In this document: one piece after another, positions 1 to 11,518 of the stretch
Numbering within the stretch: position 1 is the stretch's first letter
How the letters are laid out: the number at the start of each line of letters is the position of its first letter
From: Xylocopa sonorina
Lineage: Eukaryota > Arthropoda > Insecta > Hymenoptera > Apidae
NCBI RefSeq assembly: GCF_050948175.1
Contig: NW_027490131.1
Span: forward strand, 248,001 to 312,000
Direction of reading: 5' to 3'
Length of the DNA: 64,000 nucleotides
The notes under the pieces: model-generated
The model's input: the letters and a program-made list of their open reading frames with translations, nothing else
What the model was told of the DNA's origin: nothing
The model's database searches: none
Made by a program: the position numbers and the translations under genes

Positions 1-174
1 ATGCGACACTTCCTTGCAAGGAAATAGCGTTTGCAGATGTCTACGTATCGAAGCAATAGTGTTCAAATGCTTGTTAAAACGAGGTATTGCATCTCATACC
101 TATGTTTCATGATAAGATATAATATTCATTGCGAAGTGTTATGCATTCCTTGTCTACGATTCAAATGAAAGTAA
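1..174 (+). repeat. Representative type-B monomer (174 bp)
   Basis: Up to about position 49 this matches type A, then it switches to the B haplotype: CGAAGCAATAG, TTCAAATGCTTGTT, GAGGTATTGC (elsewhere GAGATATTGC), CATGATAAGATATAATATTC, ATTGCGAAGTG, ATGCATTCC and CTACGATTCAAATGAAAG. The B signature runs on into the next monomer as GCGAGACTTCC and AACGACTGCAG, to about window position 209. The B unit is therefore shifted about 50 bp relative to the ATGCGA register. Its closest relative in the window starts at 4,351, exactly 25 monomers away. B tracts also occur near 640, 2730, 3600, 4990, 6370, 8115, 8295, 9690, 11085, 11950, 12645, 13340, 14910, 16125 and 16470. They continue to about 23,090 and reappear sparsely after 41 kb. 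Confidence 0.88.
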
Positions 175-1073
175 ATGCGAGACTTCCTTGCAAGGAAATA
201 ACGACTGCAGATGTCTACGTATCGTAGCAATAGAGTTCATATGATTCTTAAAACGCGATATCGCATCTCATTTCTATGGTTCATGGTAAGATATAATACG
301 ATTTGCGAAGTGTTATGTATTCCTCGTCTATACTTCAAATGAATGTAAATGCGACACTTTCTTGCTAGGAAATAGCGTTTGCAGATGTCTACCTATCGTA
401 GCAATAGAATTCTAATGCTTCTTAAAACGCGATATCGCATCTCATTTCTATGTTTCATGGTAAGATATAATATAATTTGCGATGTGTTATGTATTCCTCG
501 TCTACCCTTCAAATGAATGTGAATGCGACACTTCCTTGCAAGGAAATAGCGTTTGCAGATGTCTACGTATCGAAGCAATAGAGTTCAAATGCTTCTTAAA
601 ACGAGATATTGCATCTCATATCTATGTTTCATGATAAGATATAATATTCATTGCGAAGTGTTATGCATTCCTCGTCTACGATTCAAATGAAAGTTAATGC
701 GAGACTTCCTTGCAAGGAAATAACGACTGCAGATGTCTACGTATCGTAGCAATAGAGTTCATATGATTCTTAAAACGCGATATCGCATCTCATTTCTATT
801 TTTCATGGTAAGATATAAAATGATTTGCGAAGTGTTGTGTATACCTCGTCTACACTTCAAATGAATGTGAATGCGATACTTCCTCGCTAGGAAATAGCGT
901 TTGCAGATGTCTACGTATCGTAGCAATAGCTTTCTAATGCTTCTTAAAACGCGATATCGCATCTCATTTCTATGTTTCATGGTAAGATATAATATGATTT
1001 GCGAAGTGTCATGTATACCTCCTCTACACCTCAAATGAATGTAAATGCGACATTTCCTTGCTAGGAAATAGCG

Positions 1074-1081
1074 TCTGCAGA
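1074..1081. repeat. 8-bp palindrome TCTGCAGA (monomer 30-37), example
   Basis: This is present in monomers reading GCGTCTGCAGATG, and reduced to TTGCAG in GCGTTTGCAGATG monomers. It contains CTGCAG and forms, with the neighbouring dyads, a run of four inverted-repeat elements in the first 90 bp of the monomer. Confidence 0.8.
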
Positions 1082-3663
1082 TGTCTAGGTATCGTAGCGA
1101 TAGTGTTCTAATGCCTCTTAAAACGCGATATCGCATCTCATTTCTATGTTTCATGGTAAGATATAATATGATTTGCGAAGTGTTATGTATTCCTCGTCTA
1201 CACTTCAAATGAATGTAAATGCGACACTTCCTTGCTAGGAAATAGCGTCTACAGATGTCTAGGTATCGTAGCAATAGAGTTCTAATGCTTCTTAAAACGC
1301 GATATCGCATCTCATTTCTATGTTTCACGGTAAGATGTAATATGATTTGCGAAGTGTTATGTATTCCTCCTCTACACTTGAAATGAATGTAAATGCGACA
1401 CTTCCTTGCAAGGAAATAGCGTTTGCAGATGTCTACGTATCGAAGCAATAGAGTTCAAATGCTTCTTAAAACGAGATATTGCATCTCATTTCTATGTTTC
1501 ATGGTAAGATATAATATGATTTGCGAAGTTTTATGTATTCCTCGTCTACACTTCAAATGAATGTAAATACGACACTTCCTTGCAAGGGAATAGCGTTTGC
1601 AGATATCTACCTATCGTAGCAATAGAATTCTTATGATTCTTAAAACGCGATATCGCATCTCATTTCTATGTTTCATGGTAAGATATAATATGATTTGCGA
1701 AGTGTTATGTATTCCTCGTCTACACTTCAAATGAATGTGAATGCGACACTTCCTCGCTAGGAAATAGCGTTTGCAGATGTCTACGTATCGTAGCAATAGA
1801 GTTCATATGATTCTTAAAACGCGATATCGCATCTCATTTCTATGTTTCATGGTAAGATATAACATGATTTGCGTAGTTTTATGTATTCCTCGTCTACACT
1901 TCAAATGAATGTAAATACGACACTTCCTTGCAAGGGAATAGCGTTTGCAGATGTCTACCTATCGTAGCAATAGAATTCTAATGCTTCTTAAAACGCGATA
2001 TCGCATCTCATTTCTATGTTTCATGGTAAGATATAATATAATTTGCGAAGTGTTATGTATTCCTCGTCTACACTTCAAATGAATGTGAATGCGACACTTC
2101 CTCGCTAGGAAATAGCGTTTGCAGATGTTTACGTATCGTAGCAATAGAGTTCTTATGATTCTTAAAACGCGATATCGCATCTCATTTCTATGTTTCATGG
2201 TAAGATATAATATAATTTGCGAAGTGTTATGTATTCCTCGTCTACACTTCAAATGAATGTGAATGCGACACTTCCTCGCTAGGAAATAGCGTTTGCAGAT
2301 GTCTACGTATCGTAGCAATAGAGTTCATATGATTCTTAAAACGCGATATCGCATCTCATTTCTATGTTTCATGGTAAGATATAACATGATTTGCGAAGTG
2401 TTATGTATTCCTCGTCTACACATCAAATGAATGTGAATGCGATACTACCTCGCTAGGAAATAGCGTTTGTAGATGTGTACGTATCGTAGCAATAGCTTTC
2501 TAATGCTTCTTAAAACGCGAAATCGCATCTCATTTCTATGTTTCATGGTAAAATATAATATGATTTGCGAAGTGTTATGTATTCCTCGTCTACACTTCAA
2601 ATGAATGTAAATGCGACACTTCCTTGCAAGGAAGTAGCGTTTGCAGATGTCTACGTATCGAAGCAATAGAGGTCAGAAGCTTCTTAAAACGAGATATTGC
2701 ATCTCATATCTATGTTTCATGATAAGATATAATATTCATGGCGAAGTGTTATGCATTCCTCGTCTACGATTCAAATGAATGTAAATGCCACACTTTCTTG
2801 CAAGGAAATAGCGTTTGCAGATGTCCACGTATCGTAGCAATAGAGTTCTTATGATTCTTAAAACGCGATATCGCATCTCATTTCTATGTTTCATGGCAAG
2901 ATATAATATGATTTGCGAAGTGTTATGTATTCCTCGTCTACACTTCAAATGAATGTAAATGCGGCACTTCCTTGCAAGGAAATAGCGTTTGCAGATGTCT
3001 ACCTATAGTAGCAATAGAATTCTAATGCCTCTTAAAACGCGATATCGCATCTCATTTCTATGTTTCATGGTACGATATAATATGATTTGCGAAGTGTTAT
3101 ATATTCCCCGTCTACACTTCAAATGAATGTGAATGCGACACTTCCTCGCTAGGAAATAGCGTTTGCAGATGTCTACGTATCGTAGCAATAGAGTTCATAT
3201 GATTCTTAAAACGCGATATCGCATCTCATTTCTATGTTTCATGGTAAGATATAACATGATTTGCGAAGTGTTATGTATTCCTCGTCTACACATCAAATGA
3301 ATGTGAATGCGATACTACCTCGCTAGGAAATAGCGTTTGTAGATGTGTACGTATCGTAGCAATAGCTTTCTAATGCTTCTTAAAACGCGATTTCGCATCT
3401 CATTTCTACGTTTCATGGTAAGATATAATATGATTTGCGAAGTGTTATGTATTCCTCGTCTACACTTGAAATGAATGAAAATGCGACACTTCCTTGCAAG
3501 GAAATAGCGTTTGCAGATGTTTACGTATCGAAGCAATAGTGTTCAAATGCTTGTTAAAACGAGGTATTGCATCTCATATCTATGTTTCATGATAAGATAT
3601 AATATTCATGGCGAAGTGTTATGCATTCCTCGTCTACGATTCAAATGAATGTAAATGCGACAC

Positions 3664-3677
3664 TTCCTTGCAAGGAA
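3664..3677. repeat. 14-bp perfect palindrome (monomer 10-23), example
   Basis: TTCCTTGCAAGGAA is its own reverse complement. It is present in GCAAGG-type monomers. In others it is interrupted: GCTAGG, GCCAGG, TCGCTAGG, GAAAGG or GCAAAGAA. Its intact or broken state is therefore one of the main marks distinguishing monomer types within HORs. Confidence 0.85.
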
Positions 3678-3694
3678 ATAGCGTTTGCAGATGT

Positions 3695-3707
3695 CTACGT
3701 ATCGTAG
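3695..3707. repeat. Short inverted repeat CTACG-TAT-CGTAG (monomer 41-53), example
   Basis: Five-base arms flank a 3-base spacer. Lineage variants CTAGG, CTACC, CAACG and CTACCTGCCGTAG each spoil the left arm, while the right arm CGTAG is nearly constant apart from CGAAG in type B and CGTGG in one branch. Confidence 0.8.
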
Positions 3708-3734
3708 CAATAGAGTTCTTATGATTCTTAAAAC

Positions 3735-3744
3735 GCGATATCGC
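3735..3744. repeat. 10-bp palindrome GCGATATCGC (monomer 81-90), example
   Basis: This perfect palindrome contains GATATC and is among the most constant parts of type A. Type B has GAGATATTGC. One branch has GCGATATCGT, usually after TTACAAC or CATACAAC. The changes are not compensatory between the arms. Confidence 0.82.
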
Positions 3745-4698
3745 ATCTCATTTCTATGGTTCATGGTAAGATATAATACGATTTGCGAAGTGTTATGTAT
3801 TCCTCGTCTACACTTCAAATGAATGTAAATGCGACACTTCCTTGCAAGGAAATAGCGTTTGCAGATGTCTACCTATCGTAGCAATAGAATTCTAATGCTT
3901 CTTAAAACGCGATATCGCATCTCATTTCTATGTTTCATGGTACGATATAATATGATTTGCGACGTGTTATGTATTCCTCGTCTACACTTCAAATGAATGT
4001 GAATGCGACACTTTCTCGCTAGGAAATAGCGTTTGCAGATGTCTACGTATCGTAGCAATAGAGTTCATATGATTCTTAAAACGCGATATCGCATCTCATT
4101 TCTATGTTTCATGGTAAGATATAACATGATCTGCGAAGTGTTATGTATTCCTCGTCTACACATCAAATGAATGTGAATGCGATACTACCTCGCTAGGAAA
4201 TAGCGTTTGTAGATGTGTACGTATCGAAGCAATAGCTTTCTAATGCTTCTTAAAACGCGATACCGCATCTCATTTCTACGTTTCATGGTAAGATATAATA
4301 TGATTTGCGAAGTGTTATGTATTCCTCGTCTACACTTCAAATGAATGTAAATGCGACACTTCCTTGCAAGGAAATAGCGTTTGCAGATGTCTACGTATCG
4401 AAGCAATAGTGTTCAAATGCTTGTTAAAACGAGGTATTGCATCTCATACCTATGTTTCATGATAAGATATAATATTCATTGCGAAGTGTTATGCATTCCT
4501 CGTCTACGATTCAAATGAAAGTAAATGCGAGACTTCCTTGCAAGGAAATAACGACTGCAGATGTCTACGTATCGTAGCAATAGAGTTCATATGATTCTTA
4601 AAACGCGATATCGCATCTGATTTCTATTTTTCATGGTAAGATATAAAATGATTTGCGAAGTGTTGTGTATTCCTCGTCTACACTTCAAATGAATGTGA

Positions 4699-4871
4699 AT
4701 GCGATACTTCCTCGCTAGGAAATAGCGTTTGCAGATGTCTACGTATCGTAGCAATAGCTTTCTAATGCTTCTTAAAACGCGATATCGCATCTCATTTCTA
4801 TGTTTCATGGTAAGATATAATATATTTGCGAAGTGTCATGTATTCCTCGTCTACACTTCAAATGAATGTAA
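4699..4871 (+). repeat. 173-bp monomer: only length change in the first 24 kb
   Basis: ATATGATTTGCG reads ATATATTTGCG here because one G is missing near 4,824. The monomer is therefore 173 bp and all later monomer starts move by one base, from 1 modulo 174 to 0 modulo 174. The open minus-strand frame shifts with it. This phase then holds without change until 24,186. Confidence 0.93.
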
Positions 4872-4920
4872 ATGCGACACTTCCTTGCAAGGAAATAGCG
4901 TTTGCAGATGTCTACGTATC

Positions 4921-5603
4921 GAAGCAATAGAGCTCAAATGCTTCTTAAAACGAGATATTGCATCTCATATCTATGTTTCATGATAAGATATAATATTCAT
5001 TGCGAAGTGTTATGCATTCCTCGTCTACGATTCAAACGAAAGTATATGCGAGATTTCCTTGCAAGGAAATAACGACTGCAGATGTCTACGTATCGTAGCA
5101 ATAGAGTTCATATGCTTCTTAAAACGCGATATCGCATCTCATTTCTATGTTTCATGGTAAGATGTAATATGATTTGCGAAGTGTTATGTATTCCTCCTCT
5201 ACACTTCAAATGAATGTAAATGCGACACTTCCTTGCCAGGAAATAGCGTTTGCAAATGTCTACCTATCGTAGCAATAATGTTCTAATGCTTCTTAAAACG
5301 CGAAATCGCATCTCATTTCTATGTTTCATGATAAGATATAATATTCATTGCGAAGTGTTATGCATTCCTCGTCTACGATTCAAATGAAAGTAAATGCGAC
5401 ACTTCCTTGCAAGGAAATAGCGTTTACAGATGTCTACGTATCGTAGCAACAGAGATCATATGATTCTTAAAACGCGACATCGCATCTCATTTCTATGTTT
5501 CATGGTAAGATATAAAATGATTTGCGAAGTGTTATGTATTCCTCGTCTACACTTCAAATGAATGTGAATGCGATACTTCCTCGCTAGGAAATAGCGTTTG
5601 CAT
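4921..5603 (+). repeat. 8-monomer-spaced duplication, copy 1
   Basis: This matches 6,313-6,995 at an offset of 1,392 bp (8 x 174). Shared private features, in order, are a type-B segment, GTAAGATGTAATATG, TTGCCAGGAAATAGCG with GCAAATGTCTACC, CAATAATGTTC, an A-to-B hybrid monomer and CGTTTACAGATG with CAACAGAGATCATATG. Homology ends at monomer position about 36, where this copy reads GCATATG and the other GCAGATG. Confidence 0.8.
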
Positions 5604-6312
5604 ATGTCTACGTTTCGTAGCAATAGTGTTCTAATGCTTCTTAAAACGCGATATCGCACCTTATTTCCATGTTTCATGGTAAGATATAATATGATTTGCG
5701 AAGTGTTATGTATTCCTCGTCTACACTTAAAATGAATGTAAATGCGACACTTCCTTGCAATGAAATAGCGTTTGCAGATGTCTACGTATCGTAGCAATAT
5801 ATTTATAATGCTTCTTAAAACGCGATATCGCATCTCATTTCTATGTTTCATGGTAAGATATAATATGATTTGCGAAGTGTTATGTATTCCTCGTCTACAC
5901 TTCAAATGAATGTAAATGCGATACTTCCTTGCAAGGAAATAGCGTTTGCAGATGTCTACATATCGTAGCAATAGAGTTATTATGATTCTTAAAACGCGAT
6001 ATTGCATCTCATTTCTATGTTTCATGGTAAGATATAATATGATTTGCGAAGTGTTATGTATTTCTCGTCTACACTTCAAAGGAAAGTGAATGCGACACTT
6101 CCCCGCTAGGAAATGGCGTTTGCAGATTTCTACGTATCGTAGCAATGGAGTTCTTATGATTCTTAAAACGCGATATCGCATCTCATTTCTATGTTTCATG
6201 GTAAGATATAATATGATTTGCGAAGTTTTATGTATTCCTCGTCTACACTTCAAATGAATGTAAATGCGACACTTCCTTGCAAGGAAATAGCGTTTGCAGA
6301 TGTCTACGTATC

Positions 6313-6995
6313 GAAGCAATAGAGTTCAAATGCTTCTTAAAACGAGATATTGCATCTCATATCTATGTTTCATGATAAGATATAATATTCATTGCGAAGT
6401 GTTATGCATTCCTCGTCTACGATTCAAACTAAAGTAAATGCGAGACTTCCTTGCAAGGAAATAACGACTGCAGATGTCTACGTATCGTAGCAATAAAGTT
6501 CATATGCTTCTTAAAACGCGATATCGCATCTCATTTCTATGTTTCATGGTAAGATGTAATATGATTTGCGAAGTGTTATGTATTCCTCCTCTACACTTCA
6601 AATGAATGTAAATGCGACACTTCCTTGCCAGGAAATAGCGTTTGCAAATGTCTACCTATCGTAGCAATAATGTTCTAATGCTTCTTAAAACGCGAAATCG
6701 CATCTCATTTTTATGTTTCATGATAAGATATAATATTCATTGCGAAGTGTTATGCATTCCTCGTCTACGATTCAAATGAAAGTAAATGCGACACTTCCTT
6801 GCAAGGAAATAGCGTTTACAGATGTCTACGTATCGTAGCAACAGAGATCATATGATTCTTAAAACGCGACATCGCATCTCACTTCTATGTTTCATGGTAA
6901 GATATAAAATGATTTGCGAAGTGTTATGTATTCCTCGTCTACACTTCAAATGAATGTGAATGCGATACTTCCTCGCTAGGAAATAGCGTTTGCAG
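6313..6995 (+). repeat. 8-monomer-spaced duplication, copy 2
   Basis: This is the second copy of the 4,921-5,603 block. The CAACAGAGATCATATG marker sits at 5,449 and 6,841, and appears a third time at 9,973, so this block also belongs to the 17/18-mer duplication that follows. Confidence 0.8.
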
Positions 6996-8560
6996 ATGTC
7001 TACGTATCGTAGCAATAGAGTTCTTATGATTCTTAAAACGCGATATCGCATCTCATTTCTATGTTTCATGGTAAGATATAATATGATTTGCGAAGTGTTA
7101 TGTATTCCTCTTCTACACTTCAAATTAATGTAAATGCGATACTTCCTTGCTAGGAAATAGCGTTTGCAGATGTCTACGTATCGTAGCAATAGAGTTCTTA
7201 TGATTCTTAAAACGCGATATCGCATCTCATTTCTATGGTTCATGGTAAGATATAATACGATTTGCGAAGTGTTATGTATTCCTCGTCTACACTTCAAATG
7301 AATGTAAATGCGACACTTCCTTGCTAGGAAATAGCGTCTGCAGATGTCTACGTATCGTAGCAATAGAGTTCATATGCTTCTTAAAACGCGATATCGCATC
7401 TCATTTCTATGTTTCATGGTAAGATGTAATATGATTTGCGAAGTGTTATGTATTCCTCCTCTACACTTCAAATGAATGTAAATGCGACACTTCCTTGCAA
7501 GGAAATAGCGTTTGCAGATGTCTACCTATCGTAGCAATAGAATTCTAATGCTTCTTAAAACGCGACATCGCATCTCATTTCTATGTTTCATGGTACGATA
7601 TAATATGATTTGCGACGTGTTATGTATTCCTCGTCTACACTTCAAATGAATGTGAATGCGACACTTCCACGCTAGGAAATAGCGTTTGCAGATGTCTACG
7701 TATCGTAGCAATAGAGTTCATATGATTCTTAAAACTCGATATCGCATCTCATTTCTATGTTTCATGGTAAGATATAACATGATTTGCGAAGTGTTATGTA
7801 TTCCTCGTCTACACATCAAATGAATGTGAATGCGATACTAGCTCGCTAGGAAATAGCGTTTGTAGATGTGTACGTATCGTAGCAATAGCTTTCTAATGCT
7901 TCTTAAAACGCGATATCGCATCTCATTTCTACGTTTCATGGTAAGATATAATATGATTTGCGAAGTGTTATGTATTCCTCGTCTACACTTCAAATGAATG
8001 TAAATGCGACACTTCCTTGCAAGGAAATAGCGTTTGCAGATGTCTACGTATCGAAGCAATAGTGTTCAAATGCTTCTTAAAACGAGATATTGCATCTCAT
8101 ATCTATGTTTCATGATAAGATATAATATTCATGGCGAAGTGTTATGCATTCCTCGTCTACGATTCAAATGAATGTAAATGCGACACTTCCTTGCAAGGAA
8201 ATAGCGTTTGCAGATGTCTACGTATCGAAGCAATAGAGTTCAAATGCTTCTTAAAACGAGATATTGCATCTCATATCTATGTTTCATGATAAAATATAAT
8301 ATTCATTGCGAAGTGTTATGCATTCCTCGTCTACGATTCAAATGAAAGTAAATGGGAGACTTCCTTGCAAGGAAATAACGACTGCAGATGTCTACGTATC
8401 GTAGCAATAGAGTTCATATGATTCTTAAAACGCGATATCGCATCTCATTTCTATTTTTCATGGTAAGATATAAAATGATTTGCGAAGTGTTGTGTATTCC
8501 TCGTCTACACTTCAAATGAATGTGAATGCTATACTTCCTCACTAGGAAATAGCGTTTGCA
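6765..8560 (+). repeat. 17/18-monomer duplication, copy 1 (about 1.8 kb)
   Basis: This is homologous to 9,897-11,518. The offset is 3,132 bp (18 monomers) at the left end, for example CAACAGAGATC at 6,841 and 9,973. It is 2,958 bp (17 monomers) at the right end, for example GCGATACTAGCTCGCTAGG near 7,834 and 10,792. This copy therefore has one extra monomer, near 7,340-7,520. Homology ends at monomer position about 36, where the copies read GCATATG and GCAGATG. Confidence 0.82.
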
Positions 8561-9896
8561 TATGTCTACCTATCGTAGCAATAGAGTTCTAATGCTTCTT
8601 AAAACGCGATATCGCATCTCATTTCTATGTTCCATGGTAAGATATAATATGAATTGCGAAGTGTTATGTATTCCTCGTCTACACTTCAAATGAATGTAAA
8701 TGCGACACTTCCTTGCAAAGAAATAGCGTCTGCAGATGTCTAGGTATCGTAGCAATAGATTTATAATGCTTCTTAAAACGCGATATCGCATCTCATTACT
8801 ATGTTTCATGGTAAGATATAATATGATTTGCGAAGTGTTATGTATTCCTCGTCTACACTTCAAATGAATGTAAATGCGACACTTCCTTGCTAGGAAATAG
8901 CGTCTACAGATGTCTAGGTATCGTAGCAATAGAGTTCTAATGCTTCTTAAAACGCGATATCGCATCTCATTTCTATGTTTCATGGTAAGATGTAATATGA
9001 TTTGCGAAGTGTTATGTATTCCTCCTCTACACTTCAAATGAATGTAAATACGACACTTCCTTGCAAGGGAATAGCGTTTGCAGATGTCTACCTATCGTAG
9101 CAATAGAATTCTAATGCTTCTTAAAACGCGATATCGCATCTCATTTCTATGTTTCATGGTAAGATATAATATAATTTGCGAAGTGTTATGTATTCCTCGT
9201 CTACACTTCAAATGAATGTGAATGCGACACTTCCTCGCTAGGAAATAGCGTTTGCAGATGTTTACGTATCGTAGCAATAGAGTTCATATGATTCTTAGAA
9301 CGCGATATCGCATCTCATTTCTATGTTTCATGGTAAGATATAACATGATTTGCGAAGTGTTATGTATTCCTCGTCTACACTTCAAATGAATGTGAATGCG
9401 ATACTTCCTCGCTAGGAAATAGCGATTGTAGATGTCTACGTATCGTAGCAATAGCTTTCTAATGCTTCTTAGAACGCGATATCGCATCTCATTTCTATGT
9501 TTCATGGTAAAATATAATATGATTTGCGAAGTGTTATGTATTCCTCGTCTACACTTCAAATGAATGTAAATGCGACACTTCCTTGCAAGGAAATAGCGTT
9601 TGCAGATGTCTACGTATCGAAGCAATAGAGTTCAAATGCTTCTTAAAACGAGATATTGCATCTCATATCTATGTTTCATGATAAGATATAATATTCATTG
9701 CGAAGTGTTATGCATTCCTCGTCTACGATTCAAACGAAAGTAAATGCGAGACTTCCTTGCAAGGAAATAACGACTGCAGATGTCTACGTATCGTAGCAAT
9801 AGAGTTCATATGCTTCTTAAAACGCGATATCGCATCTCATTTCTATGTTTCATGGTAAGATGTAATATGATTTGCGAAGTGTTATGTATTCCTCCT

Positions 9897-11518
9897 CTAC
9901 GATTCAAATGAAAGTAAATGCGACACTTCCTTGCAAGGAAATAGCGTTTACAGATGTCTACGTATCGTAGCAACAGAGATCATATGATTCTTAAAACGCG
10001 ACATCGCATCTCATTTCTATGTTTCATGGTAAGATATAAAATGATTTGCGAAGTGTTATGTATTCCTCGTCTACACTTCAAATGAATGTGAATGCGATAC
10101 TTCCTCGCTAGGAAATAGCGTTTGCAGATGTCTACGTATCGTAGCAATAGAGTTCTTATGATTCTTAAAACGCGATATCGCATCTCATTTCTATGTTTCA
10201 TGGTAAGATATAATATGATTTGCGAAGTGTTATGTATTCCTCGTCTACACTTCAAATTAATGTGAATGCGATACTTCCTTGCTAGGAAATAGCGTTTGCA
10301 GATGTCTACGTATCGTAGCAATAGAGTTCTTATGATTCTTAAAACGCGATATCGCATCCCATTTCTATGGTTCATGGTAAGATATAATACGATTTGCGAA
10401 GTGTTATGTATTCCTCGTCTACACTTCAAATGAATGTAAATGCGACACTTCCTTGCTAGGAAATAGCGTCTGCAGATGTCTAGGTATCGTAGCGATAGTG
10501 TCCTAAAGCTTCTTAAAACGCGATATCGCATCTCATTTCTATGTTTCATGGTACGATATAATATGATTTGCGACGTGTTATGTATTCCTCGTCTACACTT
10601 CAAATGAATGTGAATGCGACACTTCCTCGCTAGGAAATAGCGTTTGCAGATGTCTACGTATCGTAGCAATAGTGTTCATATGATTCTTAAAACGCGATAT
10701 CGCATCTCATTTCTATGTTTCATGGTAAGATATAACATGATTTGCGAAGTGTTATGTATTCCTCGTCTACACATCAAATGAATGTGAATGCGATACTAGC
10801 TCGCTAGGAAATAGCGTTTGTAGATGTGTACGTATCGTAGCAATAGCTTTCTAATGCTTCTTAAAACGCGATATCGCATCTCATTTCTACGTTTCATGGT
10901 AAGATATAATATGATTTGCGAAGTGTTATGTATTCCTCGTCTACACTTCAAATGAATGTAAATGCGACACTTCCTTGCAAGGAAATAGCGTTTGCAGATG
11001 TCTACGTATCGAAGCAATAGTGTTCAAATGCTTCTTAAAACGAGATATTGCATCTCATATCTATGTTTCATGATAAGATATAATATTCATGGCGAAGTGT
11101 TATGCATTCCTCGTCTACGATTCAAATGAATGTAAATGCGACACTTCCTTGCAAGGAAATAGCGTTTGCAGATGTCTACGTATCGAAGCAATAGAGTTCA
11201 AATGCTTCTTAAAACGAGATATTGCATCACATATCTATGTTTCATGATAAAATATAATATTCATTGCGAAGTGTTATGCATTCCTCGTCTACGATCCAAA
11301 TGAAAGTAAATGCGAGACTTCCTTGCAAGGAAATAACGACTGCAGATGTCTACGTATCGTAGCAATAGAGTTCATATGATTCTTAAAACGCGATATCGCA
11401 TCTCATTTCTATTTTTCATGGTAAGATATAAAATGATTTGCGAAGTGTTGTGTATTCCTCGTCTACACTTCAAATGAATGTGAATGCTATACTTCCTCGC
11501 TAGGAAATAGCGTTTGCA
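9897..11518 (+). repeat. 17/18-monomer duplication, copy 2
   Basis: This copy has one monomer fewer than 6,765-8,560. At about 10,470-10,560 the sequence goes directly from CTGCAGATGTCTAGG to CATGGTACGATATAATATG, where copy 1 has an intervening monomer. Both copies share CATGGCG type-B monomers and TGAATGCTATACTTCC near the right end. Confidence 0.82.

Larger units (their letters stand above)
2437..4524 (+). repeat. 5-mer higher-order repeat, 870-bp unit, about 2.4 copies
   Basis: Monomers at 2437, 3307 and 4177 share a private 5' end: GCGATACTACCTCGCTAGG, GTTTGTAGATGTGTACG and the AGCTTTCTAATG segment. They are exactly 870 bp (5 x 174) apart. The next monomers (2611, 3481, 4351) are all type B, with CATGGCG at about 2,738 and 3,608 in place of CATTGCG. 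Monomers 2959 and 3829 share AGAATTCTAATG, and the pairs 2785/3655 and 3133/4003 also correspond. The third unit is interrupted after two monomers. Copies differ by scattered substitutions and no indels. Confidence 0.88.
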
